Made by a program: the position numbers and the translations under genes. A stretch of 64,000 nucleotides of DNA from Mesorhizobium sp. WSM4904. GTDB taxonomy: Bacteria; Pseudomonadota; Alphaproteobacteria; Rhizobiales; Rhizobiaceae. The notes below the pieces were generated by a model. The model did no database searches, had not been told where the DNA came from, and worked only from the letters and a program-made list of their open reading frames with translations. The stretch spans positions 5,589,001-5,653,000 of the forward strand of contig NZ_CP121354.1 of NCBI RefSeq assembly GCF_029674545.1, read 5' to 3'. The stretch's first letter is position 1; every line of letters starts with the position of its first letter. This document shows, piece after piece, positions 1 through 7,630 of this stretch.

Positions 1-222
1 GTCATGATTTCTTTTCTTGCTTACACCGGAGCAACGGCCCCCGAGGCCGTTGCAACGACCACCATCGTTCGACTCGCCACGCTCTGGTTCGCAGTGGCGC
101 TCGGATTGGGCGCCTGGTCAGCTATCGAAGCCTTTCCGGGGCCGATAGCGGCAGGTTCGGGGCACACGTCAGAGAGAAAGAGCCCTCATGCAGCGTCTCC
201 AAGCGGTCCCGAAGACCGATGA
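1..222 (+). CDS. C-terminal end of a flippase-like (lysylphosphatidylglycerol synthase TM region) membrane protein, partial
   Basis: The open frame runs in from the left edge and stops with TGA at 220-222, so only about 73 C-terminal residues are visible. They contain one hydrophobic helix with the PEAVATTTIVRLATLWFAV pattern, which resembles the last transmembrane segment of UPF0104/LPG-synthase-like integral membrane proteins, followed by a hydrophilic tail. The end overlaps the next gene by 35 bases, suggesting one transcript. By position it could be the lipid-linked sugar flippase of the D-arabinose pathway encoded downstream; that is inference. Most of the protein lies outside the window. 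Confidence 0.5.
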   Translation, partial: VMISFLAYTGATAPEAVATTTIVRLATLWFAVALGLGAWSAIEAFPGPIAAGSGHTSERKSPHAASPSGPEDR

Positions 223-1657
223 ACCACAGCGCGTCACAAAATCGTCGATTCCCCTCGTCGTCGACCTCGACGGAACACTGATCCACAGCAACCTGCTGGT
301 GGAGTCCGTCATCGCGCTGGTCAAGCGGTCGTTCCTGTCGATCCTGCTTTTGCCCCTGTGGCTCATGAGCGGCAAGGCAGCCTTCAAGGCGCAAGTCACA
401 AAAAGGGTGGCGCTTGACCTTTCCGCCCTGCCTTTCAACCGGCCGCTCATCGATCACCTGAGACAAGAGAAGGCGCGCGGCCGCAGGCTGGTTCTCGCCA
501 CCGGCGCTCATGAATCCCTTGCTCGTGAGATCGCGCATCAGCTTGGCCTGTTCGAGGAGGTCTTTGCCAGCGACGGAAAACGCAACCTGACGAGCCATGA
601 CAAGCTCGCCGCCCTGCGCGACCGCTTTGGCGCCGATGGGTTCGACTATGCCGGAAACGCGGCGGCGGACTTTCCGATCTGGCGCGCCGCGCGATTTGCA
701 ACGGTGGTCAACGCGTCGCCGCGCACGGTCAACTGGGCGTTTGCCCACGCGCATGTGGACGAGGTGTTCCCGCGCAGGAAGCCGACGCTTGCCATCTATG
801 TCCAAGCGCTGCGCCTGCATCAGTGGCTGAAGAACCTGCTTCTCTTCACGCCGTTGATCGCCGCCTTGAGATTCACCGACACCGAGGCGCTCGTGGCGCT
901 TCTGACCGGATTTCTCGCTTTCAGCCTTTGCGCCTCGAGCGTCTATCTGCTCAACGACATCGTCGACATCGAGGACGACCGCCGCCATCCCGAGAAGCGC
1001 GCCAGGCCCTTTGCCTCCGGCCGCCTTCCGATCGCGCATGGGTTCGTGCTTATCCCGGCATTGCTGGCGGGATCCGCGGTGCTGAGCTCATTCCTGCCCT
1101 GGAAGTTCGGTGCCGTGCTGGCGGTCTACTACGTGGTCACGCTCGCCTATACTTTTTTCCTGAAGCGCCTGGAGGCGGTCGACGTCGTTACGCTCGCCCT
1201 GCTCTACACGACGCGGATTTTCGCCGGCGGCGCGGCGGCGAGCATTCCGCTTTCCCAGTGGCTGCTCACCTTCTCCATCTTCATTTTCCTCAGCCTGGCA
1301 TTCGCCAAACGCTGCGCGGAACTGATGCTGATGCAGGAGCACGGCAAAAAGGCGAGCCTGGGCCGGGGCTACCTGCTTGCCGACCTGCAGATGCTCAACA
1401 GCATGGGGGTGGGCGCGGGTTATGTCGCGGCTCTCGTGCTTGCCCTCTATCTCAGCACGCCGCAGGTCCTCATCGCCTATGCGCGCCCCGGCCTTCTTTG
1501 GGTTTTCGTGCCACTTCTGATTTTTTGGGTGACGCGGATCTGGCTCAAGACCTGCCGCGGCGAGATGCGCAGCGACCCGCTGGTCTTCGCCGCGCGCGAC
1601 CGTGTCAGCCTGGCGTTCGCCGTCCTGGGCGGCGGCGTCATCTGGCTGGCCATGTGA
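188..1657 (+). CDS. HAD phosphatase-UbiA prenyltransferase fusion, decaprenyl-phosphate phosphoribosyltransferase (DPPR synthase) type
   Basis: The N-terminal ~190 residues form a HAD domain, with the DLDGT motif at residues 26-30 and a late GNAAAD acidic motif. The C-terminal ~290 residues are a polytopic UbiA-type transferase with the NDIVDIEDD Mg-prenyl-phosphate motif starting near residue 256, followed by HPEKRARP, the signature of DPPR synthases such as mycobacterial Rv3806c. Those enzymes transfer 5-phosphoribose from PRPP to polyprenyl phosphate. The fused HAD domain could remove the 5-phosphate, a step done by a separate protein in mycobacteria; this is inference. Related rhizobial genes (noeC of Azorhizobium) serve Nod-factor arabinosylation. 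It overlaps the next gene by one base (TGATG). Confidence 0.85.
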   Translation: MQRLQAVPKTDEPQRVTKSSIPLVVDLDGTLIHSNLLVESVIALVKRSFLSILLLPLWLMSGKAAFKAQVTKRVALDLSALPFNRPLIDHLRQEKARGRRLVLATGAHESLAREIAHQLGLFEEVFASDGKRNLTSHDKLAALRDRFGADGFDYAGNAAADFPIWRAARFATVVNASPRTVNWAFAHAHVDEVFPRRKPTLAIYVQALRLHQWLKNLLLFTPLIAALRFTDTEALVALLTGFLAFSLCASSVYLLNDIVDIEDDRRHPEKRARPFASGRLPIAHGFVLIPALLAGSAVLSSFLPWKFGAVLAVYYVVTLAYTFFLKRLEAVDVVTLALLYTTRIFAGGAAASIPLSQWLLTFSIFIFLSLAFAKRCAELMLMQEHGKKASLGRGYLLADLQMLNSMGVGAGYVAALVLALYLSTPQVLIAYARPGLLWVFVPLLIFWVTRIWLKTCRGEMRSDPLVFAARDRVSLAFAVLGGGVIWLAM

Positions 1658-2988
1658 TGGGACGGAACAGTCGATATCGGTCGTGGGCGCGGCCGCCGGC
1701 GCCGGGCCCGCAAGGCGCGGTCCGGCTGCATTGGCGGGACGAGCAACTGCCGGAAGGCGGCGGTCCGTTCCTGGCCTACGGCAACGGGCGCAGCTACGGC
1801 GACAGCTGCCTGAACAGCGGCGGCACGCTCGTCGATCTTCGCGGCCTCGACCGCTTCATCTCCTTCGACGCCGAGACCGGTGTCCTTCGCTGCGAGGCCG
1901 GCGTTCTCCTGTCCGACATACTTGGCCGTTTCGTCCCAGAAGGCTGGTTTCTTCCGGTGACGCCGGGCACCCAGCAGGTGACGGTCGGCGGAGCCATCGC
2001 CAACGACGTTCACGGCAAGAACCATCACTGGGCCGGAAGCTTCGGCCATCATGTGCGGCGCTTCGAGCTCCTGCGCTCCGACGGCAGCCGGCTCCTGTGC
2101 TCGCCGCGCGAGAATGCCGACTGGTTCGGAGCGACCATCGGCGGGCTCGGGCTCACCGGCGTCATCCTTTGGGCTGAGATTGCGTTAAAGCGGATCGAGG
2201 GGCCGGCGATGGAGGTGGAGAGCCTGCGCTTCTCGCGCGTCGAGGAGTTCCTGGAGCTCAGCCGCGCCTCGCACAACGCCTATGAATACACGGTCGCCTG
2301 GATCGACTCCCTCACACCAGGGCCGGGCGGGGCGCGGGGCCTGTTCTTCCGCGGCAACCACGCAGCCGGGCATCATGCCGCCGCGCCTTCCCGCCGCAAG
2401 CCGGGATTGCCGGTCACGCCCCCGGTCTCGCTGCTGCCGAGGGCCGCGGTCGGCCTGTTCAACACGGCCGTCTACCGGTGGCCGCGTCGCCGGCACGCCG
2501 TCGCCCATTACGAGCCGTTCTTCTACCCGCTCGATGCCGTGCCGAACTGGAACCGGCTGTTCGGCCGCAAGGGTTTCTACCAGTATCAGTGCGTCATCCC
2601 GCAAGACCAGGCCGGGGCCGCGATCGGCGAGATCATCGCCAGGGTGGCGCGGGCTCAGGAAGGATCGTTCCTTTCCGTGCTGAAGGTGTTCGGCAACCGC
2701 AAGCCGCCGGGCTGGCTGTCCTTTTCGAGACCGGGAACGACACTTGCCTTCGATTTTCCGGACCGCGGCCGCTCGACGCTTGCCCTGCTCGATACGCTGG
2801 ACGAGATCACCGACGAGGCGGGCGGCGCCGTCTACCCGGCCAAGGATGCCCGCATGAAGGCAAGGATCTTCGAGCGCGGTTATCCGGCGCTGCATCGTTT
2901 CGAGCGCTATCGCGATCCCGCTTTCATGTCCGACTTCTGGCGACGCGTGACTTCCGGCGACACGCAACAGGGGGCAGCCAATGCGTAG
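1657..2988 (+). CDS. DprE1-like FAD-dependent decaprenylphosphoryl-ribose 2-oxidase
   Basis: This 443-residue protein is a VAO-type FAD oxidoreductase. The PCMH-type FAD domain carries YGNGRSYGD near residue 50 and HGKNHHWAGSFG at about 119-130, a near-signature of DprE1. The C-terminal half has FYPLD and YPAKDARM, with Lys396 matching the catalytic lysine of mycobacterial DprE1. Known family role: oxidation of polyprenylphosphoryl-ribose at C2 to the 2-keto intermediate. The residue aligned with the benzothiazinone-reactive cysteine is Ala364 (in TLAFDFP). The start at 1657 was chosen because it overlaps the upstream stop in a TGATG and gives the family length; the open frame extends upstream to 823 only as a shadow. 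It overlaps the SDR gene by 8 bases. Confidence 0.88.
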   Translation: MGRNSRYRSWARPPAPGPQGAVRLHWRDEQLPEGGGPFLAYGNGRSYGDSCLNSGGTLVDLRGLDRFISFDAETGVLRCEAGVLLSDILGRFVPEGWFLPVTPGTQQVTVGGAIANDVHGKNHHWAGSFGHHVRRFELLRSDGSRLLCSPRENADWFGATIGGLGLTGVILWAEIALKRIEGPAMEVESLRFSRVEEFLELSRASHNAYEYTVAWIDSLTPGPGGARGLFFRGNHAAGHHAAAPSRRKPGLPVTPPVSLLPRAAVGLFNTAVYRWPRRRHAVAHYEPFFYPLDAVPNWNRLFGRKGFYQYQCVIPQDQAGAAIGEIIARVARAQEGSFLSVLKVFGNRKPPGWLSFSRPGTTLAFDFPDRGRSTLALLDTLDEITDEAGGAVYPAKDARMKARIFERGYPALHRFERYRDPAFMSDFWRRVTSGDTQQGAANA

Positions 2989-3718
2989 GGTTCTGATCAT
3001 CGGAGCGACCTCGGCAATCGCCGAAGCGACCGCCCGCCTCTTCGCGGATGATGGCGACAGGCTGTTCCTCGTCGCAAGGCGCAAGGCCAGGCTGCAGGCG
3101 GCGGCCGACGACCTGGCCGTGCGCGGCGCCGAGATCGCGGGATGCGAGGTTCTGGACGTCAACGAGTTGGACCGGCACCGCGCCGTGCTGGAGCAGGCGG
3201 AGCACGCTCTCGGCGGCATCGACGTGGCGCTGGTGGCCCACGGTACCCTGCCCGACCAGCAGCTTTGCCAGGCGTCGGCCAGGCTGACGGTGCAGGAGAT
3301 CCAGACCAACGCCGTCAGCACCGTGGCACTGCTCACCCGCCTGTCGGAGCTGATGGAGCGCAAGGGAGCCGGCCGGATCGCCGTCGTCACCTCGGTGGCC
3401 GCCGACCGCGGGCGGCAGAGCAATTACGTTTACGGGGCGGCCAAGGCGGCGGTCGATACGTTCCTGGAAGGTCTGCGGCAGCGGCTCTACAAGGCGGGTG
3501 TCGGCGTGACCACGATCAGGCCCGGCTTTGTCGACACCCCGATGACGGCGGGGTTCGAGAAAGGCCTGCTCTGGTCACAGCCTGAAACCGTCGCCAAGCG
3601 CATCCATCACTCCATCCTCAATGGCAAGGACGTCGTCTATGTGCCGTCATTCTGGCGCTGGATCATGCTGGCGATCCGTCTGATGCCTCGCCGGGTTTTC
3701 AAAGCGATGAAGCTGTGA
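2981..3718 (+). CDS. DprE2-like short-chain dehydrogenase (keto-polyprenylphosphoryl-pentose reductase)
   Basis: This 245-residue classical SDR has the GATSAIA nucleotide-binding loop at residues 8-14 and the catalytic YxxxK at Tyr151-Lys155 (YGAAK). A hydrophobic C-terminal stretch around WRWIMLAIRLM resembles the membrane-associated tail of DprE2 proteins. The family partner of DprE1 reduces the 2-keto intermediate to polyprenylphosphoryl-D-arabinose. The start overlaps the DprE1-like stop by 8 bases, so the two are translationally coupled, as expected for an epimerase pair. The specific substrate is inferred from the neighbours; the SDR fold is clear from sequence. Confidence 0.85.
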   Translation: MRRVLIIGATSAIAEATARLFADDGDRLFLVARRKARLQAAADDLAVRGAEIAGCEVLDVNELDRHRAVLEQAEHALGGIDVALVAHGTLPDQQLCQASARLTVQEIQTNAVSTVALLTRLSELMERKGAGRIAVVTSVAADRGRQSNYVYGAAKAAVDTFLEGLRQRLYKAGVGVTTIRPGFVDTPMTAGFEKGLLWSQPETVAKRIHHSILNGKDVVYVPSFWRWIMLAIRLMPRRVFKAMKL

Positions 3719-3738
3719 CGGCGTAAGGCATGTTGGAT

Positions 3739-5070
3739 TTACCTTGATGCCTGGCGCGGTTCTCCCTCGAGCGTTTTCCGAAACGCGGGATCGAACATCG
3801 CGGGATCGATCCGCTCGCCGCCGTTGACGATCGGAATGAGCTCGTCCTGAGGGCCGCGACGGAGCGGATTGACGAACTCCCAGACGATATCTCCTGCAGG
3901 CGTCACTTCGAAGATGCGCCCGCCGTCGGACTCGGTGATCAGCGTATTGCCGTTGCCGAGACGCTGGGCATCGGAGCGCAGCGCGCTGGAGAACGGATGC
4001 TGGGCGCTGCCGGCATAGCTCCATTTTACGCTCGATGAGCGCGGGTCGTACTCGATCACCCTGGAGTTGTTGCCGTGTCTGATGCCGCCGAGATTGTCGA
4101 AAAGCAGGATGTCGCCGTTCGGCAGAACTCTGGGGTCGTGCTGTCCTAGCCACGGGCCGCGCGTCGCCCATGTGATCTCGCCTGTCTTCATGGAAAGGAC
4201 CGCGATGAGCGACATGTCACGGAAGGAAACCAGCACGTCGCCCTCCTCGGCGAAGGGAAAGGCCTTCGCCTTGTCGGCGTCGATATATTCGACCGTGTTG
4301 GGATGGAGCGGGTCGGCAAGCGAGAAATAGGGCAGGACCGCCAGAAGCGAGAAATAGGGCGAGCGCAGGAAGGCGTCCGTCAGCGACACTTTCCTGATCT
4401 CCTTTCCGTTCGGCGAGAGCACCACCACGAAATCCCTGAGGTGGGGGCGGTCGAGCTGCGGGGCGGCGTCGACCGGGTTGAAGTCGAACTCGTTGGTGAG
4501 CGTGTAGATGCGATTGTCCGGCGCGATCGCGAGGTCGTGATGGGCGGGGGCAAGATAGCTCCAGATCACATTGGAGTCCTTGTCGAGCTTGACCATGCCA
4601 TAGCCCCACGGGGTGTCGGCGGACGAAATGTAGATGACCAGAAGATCGCCGTTCGGAAAGACGACCGCCCTGTCCATGTAGACGAGCGAGTCGGGCTGCG
4701 GCTTCCTGTTGAACGCGCCGTTCTTGGCGACATCGCTGAACGGGCGGCGCCATTCATGCACCACGTGTCCGTCCATCGCTATGAGACGCGCCACATTGTC
4801 GTCTCCCGAGGTGTAGAGCGTATACCCCGGCTCGGCACGCTTCGGGTCATAGATGGTGACGCCGCGGGCGGGCGTTCGGGCCGGCTGGTAGAGATTGGCC
4901 AGGACTGGATTTTCGATGATCTGCCGCTGCAGGACCAGGGCTTCTCCGGCCCGATAGGCGTCGCGAAGAAATTCCGACGGAAATACCCGGCCGAAAACCG
5001 CCATTGCCCCCGCGACGAAGGCGAGGAAGGCGATCATAAAGACGAAGAGCGCAGATCCGATTTTCTCCAT
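3739..5070 (-). CDS. Arylsulfotransferase (ASST)-like protein with N-terminal membrane anchor
   Basis: This 443-residue protein starts with a single transmembrane helix (about residues 7-29). A repetitive beta-propeller-like body follows, with blades such as GYTLYTSGDDNVARL, VVFPNGDLLVIY and HDPRVLPNGDILLFDN. This pattern is typical of the ASST/arylsulfotransferase families, of which bacterial AssT transfers sulfate between phenolic substrates in the periplasm. Many rhizobial members are uncharacterised and may only share the fold. The gene converges with the DprE2-like gene (stops 20 bases apart) and lies 15 bases downstream of the sulfotransferase gene on the same strand, so the two are probably co-transcribed. 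Confidence 0.75.
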   Translation of the reverse strand: MEKIGSALFVFMIAFLAFVAGAMAVFGRVFPSEFLRDAYRAGEALVLQRQIIENPVLANLYQPARTPARGVTIYDPKRAEPGYTLYTSGDDNVARLIAMDGHVVHEWRRPFSDVAKNGAFNRKPQPDSLVYMDRAVVFPNGDLLVIYISSADTPWGYGMVKLDKDSNVIWSYLAPAHHDLAIAPDNRIYTLTNEFDFNPVDAAPQLDRPHLRDFVVVLSPNGKEIRKVSLTDAFLRSPYFSLLAVLPYFSLADPLHPNTVEYIDADKAKAFPFAEEGDVLVSFRDMSLIAVLSMKTGEITWATRGPWLGQHDPRVLPNGDILLFDNLGGIRHGNNSRVIEYDPRSSSVKWSYAGSAQHPFSSALRSDAQRLGNGNTLITESDGGRIFEVTPAGDIVWEFVNPLRRGPQDELIPIVNGGERIDPAMFDPAFRKTLEGEPRQASR

Positions 5071-5085
5071 CAGCTTGCCTTTGGT

Positions 5086-6210
5086 TCACCCATATCCGAA
5101 CCGGCCGGCCACCGCCGCCGTGCGGCTGCGGATGTCGCTGCGCTCGGCTTGCGTGAACGATGGCTCGTAATAGGCCGGGAAGCTGATGGTAGCTTGCGCC
5201 GCCTGCCTGAGCCCGCGGTCGTCAAGCTCGCAGTGGTCGAGCATTGTCGAGACTGCTCCGCCGGGATCGCTGCAAAGATCCTCGTAGCGGACGACGAGCA
5301 TGCTACCGGCGATCGCCGGATCATCCAGCATCGCCGCCACATATCCGTAGACCGAGGCCCAATAGGTCGCCCATCCGGCAACGTCCTCGCCGCTTTTCCA
5401 GAGCCTGACGATCTCGCCGGCGATCGTGCCATCGACATTGATCGGCACGCGGTTCAAGCCGAACTCGAAATGTCCGCTGCGCCGCATGTGGCTGAGGACA
5501 CGGCCGTCCCTGCTCTCCGCCTCGGAAAAGAGCCTGTGCTGCTTCATCAGCGATGCGATGTGCCATGTCGGATCGCGGACGGGTACGATGAAGCGCGCGT
5601 CTGGAAACAGTTTCCTCAGATAGCGCAAGCGCGTGACATTGTAGTTGCCCTTGGCGAGATAACGACTGGCATTGCGCAGCAGGAGCAGCTTGCGGATATG
5701 ATCCCGGTAGAAGGCTTCGAAGCAGGGATGGCGCGCGGCTTCGTCCAGGACCGCATTCGTCGACGGATCGTGCAGGTCCGGGAAGAATGCCATCCAGACG
5801 ATCTCCTCGAAGGCCTCCGGGCTCTCCGGCGTCACCTTGATGCGGTCGCGATGCGCACGCTCGGCCGCAACCTGCTCGGTGCGCCCGGCGCGGTCGACGA
5901 ACCAGTTCCATGCCATGGGGGCAGGCACCAGGGGAAAGTCGCGATAGCGATGACTGGCCGTGTCGGGATGGCTTGCAAGCAATTCTAGCAGGATGGTGCT
6001 GCCCGAGCGGGCAAGGCCGGCAATGTAGATGGGCCGGCTCACGCTGGTATGATCGAGCTGCTCGGCAAGCAGCCGCGTTTCCCAGTTTCCCACCCTGATC
6101 CAAAAACGCGGAAAGCGTTCCAGCAGCCGCCCGATCGCGTCCGTCCACGTATCGACCTCCAGGCCAGCCACCCCGCCACGACTTTTCGTTGAGCGTCTGG
6201 TCCCGATCAT
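5086..6210 (-). CDS. PAPS-dependent sulfotransferase family protein
   Basis: This 374-residue protein carries the 5-prime-phosphosulfate loop GLARSGSTI near residues 65-73. A second nucleotide contact region, FIVPVRDPTWHIASL, is the typical 3-prime-phosphate element of sulfotransferase_3-type proteins. It should transfer sulfate from PAPS to a carbohydrate or lipid acceptor in the cytosol or at the membrane; the acceptor is unknown. The frame is open much further upstream, but the start at 6210 is preferred because its ATG overlaps the upstream gene's TGA (ATGA), and the family N-terminus follows soon after. Its context suggests sulfation of the glycan made by the adjoining pathway. Confidence 0.82.
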   Translation of the reverse strand: MIGTRRSTKSRGGVAGLEVDTWTDAIGRLLERFPRFWIRVGNWETRLLAEQLDHTSVSRPIYIAGLARSGSTILLELLASHPDTASHRYRDFPLVPAPMAWNWFVDRAGRTEQVAAERAHRDRIKVTPESPEAFEEIVWMAFFPDLHDPSTNAVLDEAARHPCFEAFYRDHIRKLLLLRNASRYLAKGNYNVTRLRYLRKLFPDARFIVPVRDPTWHIASLMKQHRLFSEAESRDGRVLSHMRRSGHFEFGLNRVPINVDGTIAGEIVRLWKSGEDVAGWATYWASVYGYVAAMLDDPAIAGSMLVVRYEDLCSDPGGAVSTMLDHCELDDRGLRQAAQATISFPAYYEPSFTQAERSDIRSRTAAVAGRFGYG

Positions 6211-6926
6211 GCGATGCCGCGCACGCTCTTGAGCATCAGGGCAACGAGGATCGTCGCGACGAAGAAGATGCCTTCCCAGCCGCGCAGCCAGGCGGGACCG
6301 ACGCCAAGAACCTGCTGCCGCGGCAGCCCAAGGTCGATCCTGTCGAACGGCAAGTCGTCCGGCAGATAGCCGGCGGGGTTGCCGACCAGCACGTTCCACC
6401 AGCGCCATTTCTGGATGACCGACACCGCCTGCGTCACCGGCACGTCGGCGACTGCCGCGCCTGCCCGGTCGATGATCCGCGCGTGCGGCACGCCATCGCC
6501 TGCGTTCACCCAGCGTCCCTCGAAGTCGTTGGACACGGTGATGCCAACCGGGGCGTCGGGCGGCGGGTAGACGTCGCCGTAGCGGCTGTCGAGCCAGACG
6601 GCAACCAGGAGCAAGGGCAGCGACGCGGCGATGGTTGCCGGAAACACCAGCGCCACGCGCCGCAGCGCCAACGTCAGCATCCGGCGAAGAAGGGGCCAGG
6701 CTTCCTGGAACTCGCCCTCGAAATCGGCAACGCTCTGCTGCGCCCGCGCATATGCCAGCTTGATCTCCGCAATGCGCTTTTGCGGCGAAAGGAGCCGGTA
6801 GAGCTCCATGCCGAGAAAGGCCCCGAACGCCGCCCAAAGCACCAACTTGGCCGATGACGGCAGGAAGGGCGTCAGCCAGTTGTCCAGCGCCGAGAGGACT
6901 GGCGATGGCATGTCCAGGAGACCCAT
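6207..6926 (-). CDS. Membrane protein of unknown function, YidC/EMC3-like layout
   Basis: This 239-residue protein has an N-terminal transmembrane helix (about 25-45), a charged helical hairpin (SPQKRIAEIKLAYARAQQSV), a second hydrophobic helix (about 95-112), a soluble extracytoplasmic region of about 100 residues and a C-terminal helix. The helix-coiled hairpin-helix order resembles DUF106/EMC3-like YidC relatives, but no catalytic motif is visible. It overlaps the sulfotransferase start by 4 bases (ATGA), so the two proteins are likely made together. A role in presenting the substrate or a partner of the sulfotransferase is inference. Confidence 0.6.
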   Translation of the reverse strand: MGLLDMPSPVLSALDNWLTPFLPSSAKLVLWAAFGAFLGMELYRLLSPQKRIAEIKLAYARAQQSVADFEGEFQEAWPLLRRMLTLALRRVALVFPATIAASLPLLLVAVWLDSRYGDVYPPPDAPVGITVSNDFEGRWVNAGDGVPHARIIDRAGAAVADVPVTQAVSVIQKWRWWNVLVGNPAGYLPDDLPFDRIDLGLPRQQVLGVGPAWLRGWEGIFFVATILVALMLKSVRGIA

Positions 6927-6935
6927 CGGACTGCC

Positions 6936-7205
6936 TCAGCGGCCGATTTCGTCGCGTGAGCCGTCACTTTCGGTCCGGCCGGCACGCCTTTCAGTGGGCT
7001 TCATCCCGCGCGACGCACGCCGACGCCTCAACGCCTTACGAAACGGCCAGGCTATGATGAATGAAAGAGCCGTGGCCAGAGCGGCGACGAGCGCCCAGAG
7101 AGCGCCCAGCAGGCCCAGACCCGCTCCCGGTCCGACATAGGCGAAAGCGGCTGTCGGAACGGTCAGCGCCAACATGAAGCAGATCGAGGCGATGAGCCTC
7201 CGCAT
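6936..7205 (-). CDS. Small membrane protein with signal-like N-terminus
   Basis: This 89-residue protein starts with a signal peptide or first helix ending in AFA, followed by YVGPGAGLGLLGALWALV, a Gly/Ala-rich second helix that recurs in small membrane proteins, and a basic, Arg-rich cytoplasmic tail. It lies 9 bases upstream of the YidC-like gene on the same strand and is probably the first gene of that operon. No function can be assigned. Confidence 0.6.
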   Translation of the reverse strand: MRRLIASICFMLALTVPTAAFAYVGPGAGLGLLGALWALVAALATALSFIIAWPFRKALRRRRASRGMKPTERRAGRTESDGSRDEIGR

Positions 7206-7630
7206 ATCGTGGCCTCCTCATCTCAGGATGGCTTCGACCAAGGAGAGCGCGCAGCGACGGTTCATCCGTCTACGCAGATGTCTCCTGGATCGTTCATAGC
7301 GATCCTCGCTGCCCCCACAGCCCAAGAGCTTGACGATCCGGCACGGACAACAAGCGACGACAAGTGAATGCCGCGCACCACGGTCCGGTTCCGGCTTTAC
7401 ATCTAGTGCCCGGTCGCCGGCCGGCCACCCAACCCTGGGCAGGCCTGGTGGTTCGGTCGGAAAAGCAATCGATTTCAATAAGTTGATTCGATCCGTTGCC
7501 AGGATCGACAGCACAGGCAGCCGGTCCTAACGCATTCGTGAACCGGACAGATCCGCTCCCAGCTATGCCTAAGAACGGGCGCCCACCCAGGCGGACCTGC
7601 CGGCTGATCCACCTGGGAGGAGCCAGCCGA
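7206..7630. other. Intergenic stretch without a recognised gene
   Basis: These 425 bases separate the small membrane protein from the DUF4185 gene. They presumably hold the promoter of the minus-strand operon that starts at 7205. A minus-strand open frame at 7218-7514 has no family resemblance and a composition of an out-of-frame reading. I see no RNA gene or clear terminator. Confidence 0.5.

Noticed and set aside
122..1039. A 305-residue minus-strand open frame opposite the HAD-UbiA gene
   Set aside because: Its composition is Arg/Gln/Asp-rich shadow coding typical of the antisense of GC-rich genes, with no domain; the plus-strand frame has clear motifs.
7218..7514. 98-residue minus-strand open frame before the membrane-protein operon
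   Set aside because: No family resemblance, no ribosome site and a codon pattern unlike the neighbours.
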